Source: Escallonia rubra (Eukaryota; Streptophyta; Magnoliopsida; Escalloniales; Escalloniaceae). Taken from it: a DNA stretch of 64,000 nt. Below, piece after piece: positions 18,270-29,029 of this stretch. Position 1 is the first letter of the stretch. Each line of letters begins with the position of its first letter. Location of the stretch: positions 1 through 64,000 of the forward strand of contig JAVXUO010002115.1 in the NCBI GenBank assembly GCA_033065855.1, given 5' to 3'. The translations under genes were made by a program, and so were the position numbers. The notes under the pieces were generated by a model that was not told the origin of the DNA, searched no databases, and saw nothing but the letters and a program-made list of their open reading frames with translations.

Positions 18270-18460
18270 AAAAAAACATAGCCTCGGGCCCAGCCCTAAA
18301 GTTAGGGCCTAGGGCTTGGGCCTGGACAGGGCCTCCATTTTCTAGCTTTGGGCCCGACCCGGTTTTCAAGGCCCAAAGCCCTAAATGGCCCGGCCCATTT
18401 TCTGGCCCTCTGGGCCCAGGCTGGGCCGGTCCGAGCCCGACCCTTTGACACCTCTAGTAG
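18270..18460. mobile_element. GGCC-rich terminus of a hAT-like element
   Basis: Dense GGGCC/GGCCC motifs end in CCCTTTGACACCTCTAG. Its complement begins CTAGAGGTGTCAAAGGG, a terminal pattern common in plant hAT elements with GGCC-rich subterminal repeats. The opposite end is not seen, and the block is cut off toward the large retroelement. Confidence 0.5.
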
Positions 18461-20081
18461 TGATGAACCACCTCTGAAAAAGATCGGTCTAACTTGAATC
18501 TCATCTTATTTTAGGGTCAATTAAACATTAGGGAAAGAAAACAAGAAATCCTAATTCGACTCTAGATCGCTCAATTCAAACTTCTAATCTCATGAAATCG
18601 GAGAGTCGCATTCGGAGACTAATTATGATGGGAAGGTGTTAGGCATCCAGTCATATCCTAACGGTCTTTAACTTGATTTTTAGTGAATTATGGCTTTTAT
18701 CCCCAACTATAAAATGGAATCAAGAACGAAACCTACACTAAACCCAAGTTTGGTTTGAACTCAACAAACAGATGTTGAGTGGCCTACTTAACATATTGGA
18801 CTAACGGTGATCAAAATAACATAGTTATGACCGACCCTAAGGGAGGTGAGCTAGATCTCGGTCTGTATTTCTTAGACACCCAATCCAATGCAACTTTGTC
18901 TAGTGATTGTCTTTAGAACTTTTTTTGACCAACACTTTTAGTTGTTTATAACTCTAATTGAGATAGAAGTATAAACCCAGCAAAATTCTAACTCTCAATA
19001 AAATCTTACTCTGATTATACTTCGGCCCTAGCAAACTTCATCTAGTGGCAGAACTTTTATCTTCATCTAATTTTTGTATTAGACAGAAATCTGGTTGCTA
19101 TAGAACGAGATAACCAATCTGGGATTCAATTAAATTATTGGATGAAAAGCTAAACATGTGAACGAAAAGACTGTATACTTCTCAATATGGACTGCGTCGA
19201 TTGCCCAATCAATGAGTCAAAATTCTCCACAATGCAACGAAAATGAACATGTAAACCCTATTTTCTCTTTCTTTTTGCTCACAGAATTTCTACAACTTTT
19301 TGGGGAATTTTTCTTCCTTACTCACTGTCCTTTTTTGGAGCAGCCCGAAGGCCTTTTTGTAGAGGTCTAGAGGCAGTATAAATAAAGGAGGAGATGATTT
19401 GGTTGTGCCCATCATTTAAAAGAGATAAAACTGAAATAGGCTAAAGAGTCTAAGTTACTCTTAGCAGCCGGTTTATTTATAGCCACTTATCAACTGGCCG
19501 GTTCCTTCAAAACCGGTTGATTCTCATCCCTCAACTGATGCGATCTTAAACCAACTTTACATGGAAAAGATGTCATGACTCGATCCACTATTGGGCTCGT
19601 GAACTAGGTCTGTGACGGTCGTAGGCTCATTGGATACTCACCAAGGGTTATGCAAAGCTTACTATAACTTGTGCACATAATTTATTGAATTCATCAAATT
19701 CTATACCATTAATAAGGCTACTAAGAGCCGTATTAAAATTTTCAAAACATTACTAATAACACCTTCAAAAATTCTCAACTCACAAATAAAATTGCCATTC
19801 GTAAAGACATAAGCTCCTTATAGCATTCGAAACAAAAAGACAAATAACCATGATGCATAGGAAATATTAAAGTACTAAGAGGACTCCATTCTTCTAATGA
19901 CCATCTCCGCTAGCCTTAACCTTAAGATCCTCATAAGCGCCAATGCTTGGTAATCGCCTGAATAATTAGAAGTGTGCTAGAGCCCAGCAAGCACACTTAC
20001 CATATCCAAAAATAAGTTTCAGTTTCATAAACATGCCATGGTTTTTCAACTCAAAAATTGATAGTCAATGCATAAGAGATA

Positions 20082-20124
<43 letters not shown>

Positions 20125-20522
20125 GTAAGAACACATAAATGTTTAAGTGAAACGTTTCTGAGGGATAGAAAAGCAATAGTATGATTATCATCAAGTGACT
20201 GTTCAATGGAATAGCCATTTACATGGTATGTTGCGGTCAGCGTTTAGTTCTACTGACTTGGACCGAAAATTCCACCTGGGGATAATCATTCTTGTGGAAG
20301 CAGGGGTGACCACAAACAACAGTATTGCGCATCGACATCTCGTCGAATTGACAAGGACCTAAAATATAACTTTCTCCCGTTAGATGTGGGTCACAACAAC
20401 CATTTAATAAATTTATCTCGTTCAGCAAAAAAGGGTTCATAAAAGGATAACCACAAACCGTTCCATGGTAGATCGTTTCTTTTCTTAACAAGAGTTTAAA
20501 ACAAGAGTTGATACAGATACAA

Positions 20523-20561
<39 letters not shown>

Positions 20562-21225
20562 GAAAATATGGTAATAAGCAGGGATATGGCAAGATTACTT
20601 ACTCGAACTGCTAAATGAATCTGGAGTTTCTTTGAGTCTGATGCTAGCCCTTTCTACAAAATCTAAAAAGATAAAACGGTGGTAAACTAAATTTCGTAGA
20701 ACGGTGGTAAACTAATTTCCGTAGCATACAAATATCTCGTAGCCTAAGAAAATGCCTCGATTGCCACTCCCATCTCCCAGTTTAAATGTGCAAAAGTCAA
20801 CCAAAATACCAATCACAACCACGACACTAAATATACTATGAAACGTTAGACACTGAAGTGTTTCAGCAGTACGAAGTTACCATCAAATTTTCAAGAAACA
20901 ATAATATGATTTACTATTTTTAATAGATCAAAACCTATTTTTTCTCATAAAATCATTTAACACTCTTTGTTGACGAGAAAAATCCAAGAAAATTCCACGA
21001 TGTAGATCTCTTAAAAATAATAGGGGTCGTCTTTTGCACTTGGCCCAAATTAAATCAGAAATGACTTTTAAAAATAAAACAGTGGACTACTGAATAAACA
21101 AGGCCTTTAATGACACCTTCTCCTCCCACGTCAAGAACCTTAGTCAACATTCAACTGCATACAACCTCTTCACCTTCCGCAGCGCGCGCGCACACAGACA
21201 CATGCACTAACATACATACACATTG

Positions 21226-21295
<70 letters not shown>

Positions 21296-22940
21296 CGCAC
21301 AGACGCAGAACACACAATGCACCCATATACGCATAGTTTTATACACACCTCTGCTCTACACGCACTCACACACACCATTGCACAAACCTATTTAAACACA
21401 GATCACACACACGGCACATAGTGAACTCACATGCATATCTGCACGCGCGCGCGCACACACACTGAGAGCGCGCCCGCGTGCGGGCGCGCACACACACTCT
21501 CACACTCTCTCAGACACTCACTGCTCACACACTGTACTCATACACACACACCCCTCTTCACACACTAAAATACTACTTCCAATAACTGCAATATCTATAA
21601 ATCGTCCTCTTTTCTCAAATTTTCTCCGCTAAATTCCTTCTCTAATTCCTATCTTTTATGACCATATTTACAGCCAAAATTTTCCAGCATAATCATCATC
21701 CACCACCGCTCTAATCCGATGCTTGTTCATTTAAGTTCCACTCTCTAGGGAGTAGGGTTAGTTGCTGCATGCAGTAGCCACGCTTGCCAGCAAATTCTAA
21801 TTTTCTTTTATTTTTTTAATGTGTAATCTTTTGAAAATAAAAAAAAAATCTAGGATTATACAAAAGAACACCTATTATGATTAAAATACATTAAATACAT
21901 GTGATTAATCAGAATGAGGAATTGACCAATAAATCTAATCCGAACCAGATACTACACTCCTCATCTTATCTAATCATCAACCTGAGCTAAGCCCAACCTA
22001 ACTATACTAACTAACTGGGGTTGACCACTTAAAGTGAGCTAACTGGACTGGACTTATGGGACTGCTAACTAAACTGGACTCGGCTAATTAATTTCAACCT
22101 ACTATTACTATTAAGCCTAGACCAATAGCAGTAAAAAGCCTAATACACTAATAAATTCATAAAATAAACCTGCAAAAAAAGGTGTCCACGTCTACCGTGG
22201 TAGCGAATCGAAGTTGTTGCAATTGAGGCGGTGGAAGCATAAGTGTTGATGGTGATATAAGTAAGTGAAGTGGTGGTGTTGATGGTTGCAGTGCAGAAGC
22301 ACGTACTGAGGTGGTGATGCGAAGGAGGATCTTTCGAAGGTGATAATGTAACTTGTTAGTGTTTTTGACGAGAATGAATTGATACCTAATGCGAGGGGCA
22401 ATTTTACAACCAAAGCTAACCGCCTTTCTTTGGGACAATTAAAATAGATAAACTAAGAAAAAAATAAGTTCGCAGTTGCCCGTGTGGTGACGTCAATGGC
22501 CAGATCATATTTGAAAAAATAAAAAAAAATTAGCGCTAGATGTGGATGAGCCCTCTCTCAACACACACACACGTAAATGTGTGTGTATGTGTGTTTGTGT
22601 GTGTGAGCTGGTCCCTTGCAACCGCTAGCAACTTAAGATAAGTAGCGCACGCCATCTGGATGGACGGGTCATATATAACTTTTTTTTTTAAAAAAATGTC
22701 ATTTGCTACATTATTTCGCAGATGGGTCTTTTGAAGTTTTTGCCCCTGGAGACCCCTGATTATATGAAATAGTGTAGCGGACAAATGCGGCACCTTACTT
22801 TTTTTTTTAAATCAAACTCGTCTGCCACATAATATAACGCAACAATTAGGTATATATAGCCCGAAACCCAAATTTCCCGCCTCTTCTTCCTTCTTTACCA
22901 TCTTCCTGCTTCCCCATTTCTTTACCTACTTTTTGAAATT
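18461..22940. other. Gene-poor repeat-derived DNA with microsatellites
   Basis: No credible gene in 4.5 kb. Around 19400-20650 are phrases typical of old gypsy LTRs (a TATA-like TTTATTTATAGCC on the plus strand near 19470, a GACTCGATCCACTATTGGGC stretch), too decayed to bound. Simple repeats are (TA)n at 20083-20119, (GT)n at 20524-20560 and (CT)n-(CA)n at 21228-21295. The interval 21180-21540 is dominated by alternating CA and CG runs. Confidence 0.5.
21228..21295. repeat. Compound (CT)n(CA)n microsatellite
   Basis: An uninterrupted CT run of about 44 bases passes directly into a CA run of about 22 bases. Neighbouring CGCGCG and CACACA runs extend the alternating purine-pyrimidine character to about 21540. 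Confidence 0.9.
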
Positions 22941-22949
22941 GAATTGTTT

Positions 22950-24165
22950 ACACTATGCAATGCGAACCCAGGATATAAAATAATGGCTATAGCAAAAATA
23001 ACAAGCAATTCCTCTCATCTTCATCTGTCTAAAACTTGCGTCATTTTTAAGTGTTTCTAGTATAGCTAAAAATGATATAAGATAGTACATTCCAGACAAT
23101 ATAAGGGTAGACGTGTGAAATACTTCAAAAAATTCATTCAGATATTCATGGGGAGTTGGCAAGCCTTGTGCAAACTTGGTTAGTAGGCAGTGAATGTGAA
23201 CTTGTTTGTATATCATATCATGTAAAAACATATAATATACGGAGTTCCACATGTTTTTGACATATGTAATAGGTCTCTTACGAGACAGATTATATTGAGT
23301 ACACAAACTTTTAAATTCTTGTATTCTTAGGCCCGAAGAATTAACATATTTAATCATACACCTTAATTTGAAAACAATTGGTCCTACAGCAGCTAAACCA
23401 TTTTGAACAACTAAATTAATTATACAGCAAACACATTGAACATGAAAAAATTCCATCTAATATAGGTCTGAGGTTCGTCTTGAACAATTCAACAACAACA
23501 TTATTATTGGAAGTATTATCAAAACTAGCACTCATTACTTTATCAATAATATTACAGGTGTTACATACTCGAATTATAATATCTGCAACATGTGATGCAT
23601 CATGCGGATATGGAAAGATTTCAAAAGCAATGAGTTTCTTGTGTATAACCCAATCAAAACCATTCAAATATGCCGTCACACAAGACTAATGAAGCATAGT
23701 ATAAGGAGATCTCCGAACTTTAGAGTAAGACTAGCTTTACCATCAAAATTTTCAAAATACACAATTAAGCATTGTTTAGCAGCATAACATTGTTTAATAG
23801 CATCAAACTTAATAGTATTTCTATGAACATCTTATACAAAGGTTGCACATAAGTCGCCATATATCTAGTATACTTTTCATTATCAGCAAAACTAAGAGGT
23901 TCTTCATGGTGCGTAACAAGTACAGTCAGACCGTCTCTATGATATGGCTGATTATAAATAAATAACTTATCCGTCAAAAGATAATTGCATTTGGCTGTCA
24001 TTAAGATGGCCTTGTAAAGAGGCGCATGGCATCCAATGCCTATTAAGATATAAATTACCATTACCACAAGTAAAATGTTTTAAACATTACTTAAATTGAG
24101 CTTTAGGTAAGCCATCAACCATAACCTTGTAAAATGCTTCCAACACTTAACTTTGAGCTTTCAAT
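22950..24165 (-). pseudogene. hAT transposase (BED zinc-finger type), degenerate
   Basis: Minus-strand fragments in three frames follow the order of a plant hAT transposase. First is a BED-finger remnant with CLKHFTCGNGNLYLNRHW (about 24115-24020). Next is LSFADNEKYTRY (about 23880). Then come the RNase H-like core pieces FPYPHDASHVADII and NNNVVVELFKTNLRPILDGI (about 23610-23460) and HVQCVCCIINLVVQNGL (about 23440). Several frameshifts and stops separate them. The hATC dimerisation domain is not found on this strand. Clearly inactive. Confidence 0.75.
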
Positions 24166-24659
24166 CTGCCTTTGGACTTCTAGCGGACTCAAGGCACAAT
24201 TGATCGATCATTCATCTCCATGAGCACTGATCATAGGAAAAATAGGCATAGGATATTAGTATCACCAACCAAGTTGCGTTCTTGACTAAAATGTTGTTGA
24301 TCTTTGTGAAGGTATATGTTAAAAATCAGGAATGATTTGGTTAAAAGCCAAAAATGTTGGTTGTATATACCTACTGCTAATTGCACTTAAGGTTGTTGTG
24401 TTGCTCGTGGTTCTGGACATATTTGGCTACTTGATTTTGATAGCCTTGAATTAGAAATTTTCTAAAAATGTTTGAGAGAAATAAAAAAACAAAACTAGTA
24501 AGACTTTAGTAAAGGAATAAAAGGACTAAATAATACTGTTTAGCAAGGTTGGACGAAAGCATCCCTCAAACTAGCAGTTATAATACTGTTAGAGATTTAA
24601 AGTGTAATTTTTTTTAAAAAATGGCCGTTGTAAAGCATCTGAAATTTTGGATTAAAAAG

Positions 24660-24915
24660 AGACAGGTCGGCCCTGACTTGGACTTGGGCCAGGCTGGATA
24701 ATGGGCTGGGTCGGCCTTTTCATAGGCGGGGCAGAATTTGGTCTTAAAATGGGCCAGGTCAGACGGGCTGTTTTTGGGGAAAAAGGGAGCCCAACCCCTA
24801 TTCAGGCCTTAAGCCCTTTGAACTTGAGCTTCCACTGTTCATCCAACGGGCCGGGCCGGGCTTTTTTGGGGTTAGACCAACTGGCTCTCGACCTGTTTGA
24901 CATTTCTAGCTATAG
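24660..24915 (-). mobile_element. 5' GGCC-rich terminus of the decayed hAT element
   Basis: GGCC-rich subterminal sequence upstream of the transposase remnant, ending on the plus strand in CTGTTTGACATTTCTAG. Its complement CTAGAAATGTCAAACAG resembles the end at 18460. Position and orientation fit the 5' end of the minus-strand hAT at 22950-24165. Confidence 0.5.
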
Positions 24916-24959
24916 TTCAATTACGACAGACACGTTAACAACTCTTATGAGTACGCCGT

Positions 24960-25275
24960 TTGAATAAGTCCATAATAACTATCGAAACTCTGATGATGTG
25001 CGCGTCGTGTTACATCATCGAGTGGTCAAATATATTTGGGAAGTATCCGAATGATATTGAAAATGTAGTTGCAAAACAAGTAGAAATGGAACAAACTTCT
25101 ACAAGTTCTTCCTCGTTTTTCTTTTTTAATGAAATTGATTTATATGCAAATACAAATCATTACGCTTCATTGTCATTAGATGAACAAGAGAATTTTGATT
25201 TAATAATATTTTGGAAATAAAATAAAAAAATTATCATGTTTTATCTTAAATTGCCCGTGATAGCGGCCCGTTTGA
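24960..25275 (+). pseudogene. hAT C-terminal (hATC) domain fragment
   Basis: A plus-strand fragment reads NEIDLYANTNHYA, SLDEQENFDLIIFWK and, after a small break, LS-IARDS. The order matches the start of the hATC dimerisation domain (acidic stretch, DFDxLxWWK, then LSxxARD). It lies on the opposite strand to the transposase at 22950-24165, so it comes from a second element or an inverted piece. Confidence 0.5.
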
Positions 25276-26210
25276 CACTATTATCTGAGAGTCCATCAAT
25301 TAGATCGACTTCAATCGCTGCCCGCAAATTTACTAATTTAACCCAATTTTAATAGGAGGGTAGACATACCCTACCGCCGCGATGTCCATCTCAGCTTCTC
25401 TGTCTCTCACACACACACACTTCCTAACTCTCCTTTCCTAATTACGGAGTATATTAATCTCCTAATTTTCTTTGTTCTTTTTTTGGTTCATACATTTCTT
25501 GTATGGTCTCTTCGTGTATGTATAACTGTGATATTGTAACATACTTAGAACTTCTTTTTTATTTTCTTAAAAAAAGGCGAACTATGAACATATTATAATT
25601 TAACAGCCTAAATAACATACTTTCAGTTACACAATTACGCCTCTAAAAAATGTTGAACGTCCTTAACTAACATTTAAAGTGGCATTTCCCAAAAGGTAAT
25701 TTCTAGGAATCGTTAATCGAATTTCATGGAATTTCTCTATTAATCGTGTAGTACCACATTTCAAAAAAGTAAAAATCATCTAAACACATAGCTACACCAT
25801 TGATCCAAAACTTTGTGACATCAGACTAAAATACATTTGACATAGTAGTATCCGTTTGAATCCCATCCTGTGGTGGCAATATTTCTCATTTTGTATCGTA
25901 GCAAAAATTCAAATAATTTCTTTACATAAACAGATTTTGTTTTGTAATCTGTTCAAATTTGAATCTCAAAAATTTTCAAAATTTGAAATTTAACGTTGCC
26001 ACCAGTCATACAACTACGAAAATGACCCCTAAATCTTGAACATCTTTAGTCACGTACCGCTGTAGTTCAGTACCGTCACAAGGGTAGCACCGGTATTTTC
26101 CTCACAGCAGTATATGCCAAAACTCATTCCAGATCAGCCTCCAAAACCTCATGACCCGCACCTTAATTCAGCGGAATCTCCCACATAAACAGTCTTAGCA
26201 GCTTTCCTTT
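25276..26210. other. Intergenic, upstream of the gene at 26262
   Basis: AT-rich DNA with a short CA run near 25409. No gene or clear transposon border was recognised. Confidence 0.45.
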
Positions 26211-26217
26211 TATAAAT
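26211..26217 (+). promoter_or_regulatory. TATA box
   Basis: TATAAAT, 45-51 bases before the ATG at 26262. A transcript start about 30 bases downstream would leave a very short 5' leader containing a CA repeat. Confidence 0.6.
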
Positions 26218-26261
26218 CCTAAACCCAAATCACACACACACACATACACACACAAATCACC

Positions 26262-27299
26262 ATGAAAGCTTCCTTGAAATTTCGGGATGAGCAAATGCCC
26301 TTGTTCAGGGCCAAGGTGCCGCTCAACATCCTAGGGTTTCCATTCCAATCCGGCGTCGTCGCCGGCGAATCGAAGGAGCTGTCGCTGAATCTCGGCACTT
26401 TCTTCGACTCGGGTCCTTCTTGCAAGCTTGCGTACCGGCCAAACGACCCGGCCAACCCGTTCAGCCTCGTCTTCAAGACCGGGACCGGCAGCCTCGGGTC
26501 TCCGGTTTCCAGCGCCATGACCATGAGCGCTGAGTTCAGGCTCGTGGGTCACCAGAACCCCAGCTTCTTCGTCCACTTCAAGCCCCAATTTGGGGATTTC
26601 ACCTTGAAAAAGTCGCAATCGTCGGTTTTTCCGAAGGGCCTGAAATCGGATCAAAACGGGGGCCTTTCGGCCGACGAGGACGGGTCGATGGAGGTGGTCG
26701 AGGCGCCGCTGGCCGGCGGCGGGTACGAGTTCTTTCCGGGGAAGAGAATTGCGGTTCTGCCCCCGGAGTCGCACGTGCAGGCTGCCGGGATGCTGAAGGG
26801 TTTCGTGTCCGGGATGGAGGTGACGGCCAGGACTGCCGTACCGTTGAGGAATCGGGCGTTGGTGAATTTTCGGTGGGGGGTTAGGGTTCCGCCAGCTGCG
26901 GCGGCGGGGAAGGGGAATCGGACGGCTGGGATCTCGTTCGACAAGTTTCCGCTGCTGGTGATGAACAAGATCGGGATCGAACACGTGGCAAAGGGTGATT
27001 CCAAGGAGCCTCAAGTGGTGGGACCAGGGACTAATTCGGCATTGAGCAGTGACGTGGCAGGGGCGTGTTTGGATGTGAAGAGGCAGATGGAGGCCATGCA
27101 GTGCGAGAATGGGATGCTGAGGAAGGCCATGGATGACCTGAGAGCAGAGTTCGCCGCCGTGAAGAGCGGTTCGCAGGCGGGGAGGTATAGGGAAGGAGGG
27201 AGGCATGCGGGTGGCGACAAGAAGACGTCGGCGGCGGAGTCGAATGGTTTTGGCGGGAAGGGGGAGGAGGGAAATGCGGAGATGAAGAAGGCTTTTTGA
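26262..27299 (+). CDS. Conserved plant protein of unknown function
   Basis: Intronless, 345 residues, GC-rich against AT-rich surroundings, with a TATA box close upstream. The start MKASLKFRDEQMPLFRAKVP and the phrase NDPANPFSLVFKTGTGSLGS look like a conserved plant family that I cannot name with certainty. The first 240 residues alternate polar and hydrophobic residues, with SFFVHFKPQFGDFTLKKSQ, TARTAVPLRNRALVNFRWGV and SFDKFPLLVMNKIGIEHV. This suggests beta strands, possibly a barrel-like fold. Residues 270-301 form a short coiled coil (DVKRQMEAMQCENGMLRKAM). The last 40 residues are Gly/Lys/Glu-rich and probably disordered. No signal peptide or transmembrane helix is evident. The start is chosen because it is the first ATG after the TATA box and begins the conserved block. 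Confidence 0.88.
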   Translation: MKASLKFRDEQMPLFRAKVPLNILGFPFQSGVVAGESKELSLNLGTFFDSGPSCKLAYRPNDPANPFSLVFKTGTGSLGSPVSSAMTMSAEFRLVGHQNPSFFVHFKPQFGDFTLKKSQSSVFPKGLKSDQNGGLSADEDGSMEVVEAPLAGGGYEFFPGKRIAVLPPESHVQAAGMLKGFVSGMEVTARTAVPLRNRALVNFRWGVRVPPAAAAGKGNRTAGISFDKFPLLVMNKIGIEHVAKGDSKEPQVVGPGTNSALSSDVAGACLDVKRQMEAMQCENGMLRKAMDDLRAEFAAVKSGSQAGRYREGGRHAGGDKKTSAAESNGFGGKGEEGNAEMKKAF

Positions 27300-27819
27300 G
27301 GAGATTGCCAGAATTTAGGGCCTCGGTTGGATTATCTCTTGTGTTCATAGGGTTAATAAGTTATGAGTTATATAGTTTTATGAATTTTTTTTCTCTATCT
27401 TTTTGCTTGGTTTGTGAGAAACTTTGGTGATTGGGTGAATGTAATTATGTAAATTGCGTCTCAAAAAGGGCATGGTTGAACACATCTTGTGTTGATTTGT
27501 GAGTCGTGTTATGCTTTTTTACACCTTTATTTAATGTTAAATGATACTCCATATATTTTGTCCTACAAATATTTTATTGGTGACAAAGTAATTGTATAAA
27601 ACAAAATATAGAATGTGAAAATAAGCACTCATTGCAAATTTTTTTGAATCCTATTGAAAATTCTTTTGTTATGGAAAGAGGTAACATCAACAATATCACA
27701 ACTGCTGGCAAAGTTTTATCACGCACCAAAAAAGAATGGAATAATGAAAAGAGGGGTAAATAAGTTTTCAAACTAGGACATTTTTTTTTCTTAAAGAGTT
27801 TCAAAACTTGGTATTCAAA
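27300..27819. other. 3' flank of the gene at 26262
   Basis: AT-rich; carries the probable 3' UTR of the upstream gene. Nothing else was recognised. Confidence 0.4.
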
Positions 27820-28196
27820 TACTTCTCCGTCTCTAAAAAACTGATCATATTTCTTTTTTAGACCGTCTCACAAAAAGTGATCACTTTTAAATTAGAAAAG
27901 ATTCTATATGTATTTTTACATACTTACCATTTTTATACTTTTTTTATTATATTTCTCTCACTACTTTTAATTCTGTACCAACTCATTTTCTCTTTCCTGG
28001 CCCACCACTTTACACTTTTTTATTCTATTGCTCTATCTATATTTAATACTCTATCAATTAATTTTCTCTCTCATGGTCCACTATCTTCCCCCCCTCTCTC
28101 AGAAGGGTAAAATGAAAAAAATACACAATATATAACATAAATCCTTAATATACGTGGAAAGCAAAACGGAACAATCTTTTAGGGACGGAGGGAATA
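27820..28196. mobile_element. Stowaway-like MITE (377 bp)
   Basis: Begins TACTTCTCCGTCTCTAAAAA and ends TTTTAGGGACGGAGGGAATA, which are imperfect terminal inverted repeats with the CTCCGTC core of Stowaway/Tc1-mariner MITEs. TA dinucleotides sit at both ends. The interior phrase TACCAACTCATTTTCTCT recurs inverted in the MITE at 30394-30746. Confidence 0.75.
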
Positions 28197-29029
28197 TAAG
28201 GGAGAGGGGAGAAGAATTGTGATTTTTGACACGACTCTGTTAATTTTTAGTGGTACTGGCCAAAGCTTCGGTCCATGTTTGTTTGTTTGTTTGTTTTTTT
28301 CCATTTTGTGATATAATCAAAATTGTAATTTTATATGACCCTATCGGTATGGGGATTCGAACTCAAGATCTCGAGGTCAAGTCTCGAGGCTCTTTGTCAT
28401 CTCCACCACCCCTTAGGGTTGGTCCAAGTTTGTTAAGCTTGTCAACTAATTGATCTAGGCCCAAGTTTCTAATTTTAGGCTTATCCTTAACTTTACGAGA
28501 CTAGCCATTTCAAAAATGTTTGGTTAAAAGGCAAGTCCACAGTAAGATGAAGGAGTTTATTCAAACCGTTAGATTCAAAATATGGAAAAAGTCGTTCTCA
28601 GATGGGAAACTACTCCTTTGATGGGTGTTGCAATGGCCTTATTTGTAATATTTTTATACATTATTTTAAAGATCCTATAAGGACGGAATTTCATTCCAAT
28701 AGAGAAAGGGGTTTATAATTCAAAAACAATAAAATTGGCCCGAGAACTAGGACTCGGCCCAACTCAACGGTACGTCAAGACGGTAGTAATGAATTTATGT
28801 TATTGAATGAGAGAATAAAATTTAAAAATTATTAATTTTGAACTCGTGCGTTGCAACAAGCGAACAACCATGTATTAATCCAAAAAGCTTATTAGGATGG
28901 GCAAAATCGTACTTCCACAAAAGTAAAGTCACCGTTGCAGCCTTATAACCGAGCTGAGCCATACACGGAGACATAGAAATGGAGGCTTAGAACCCAGTTG
29001 TAGCAGTAAAGTAACCCGTACAATATTTT
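28197..29029. other. Intergenic, upstream of the bromodomain gene
   Basis: No gene seen. A phrase GGGGATTCGAACTCAAGATCT near 28350 resembles a tRNA T-arm and is probably a scrap of a tRNA-derived repeat. The last 100 bases become GC-richer and lead into the gene at 29030. Confidence 0.4.

Noticed and set aside
21151-21378. Open frame through the CT/CA microsatellite
   Set aside because: The peptide is a translation of simple repeats.
28345-28370. Possible tRNA (GGATTCGAACTC T-arm-like phrase)
   Set aside because: No acceptor stem, D-arm or anticodon arm could be built around it.
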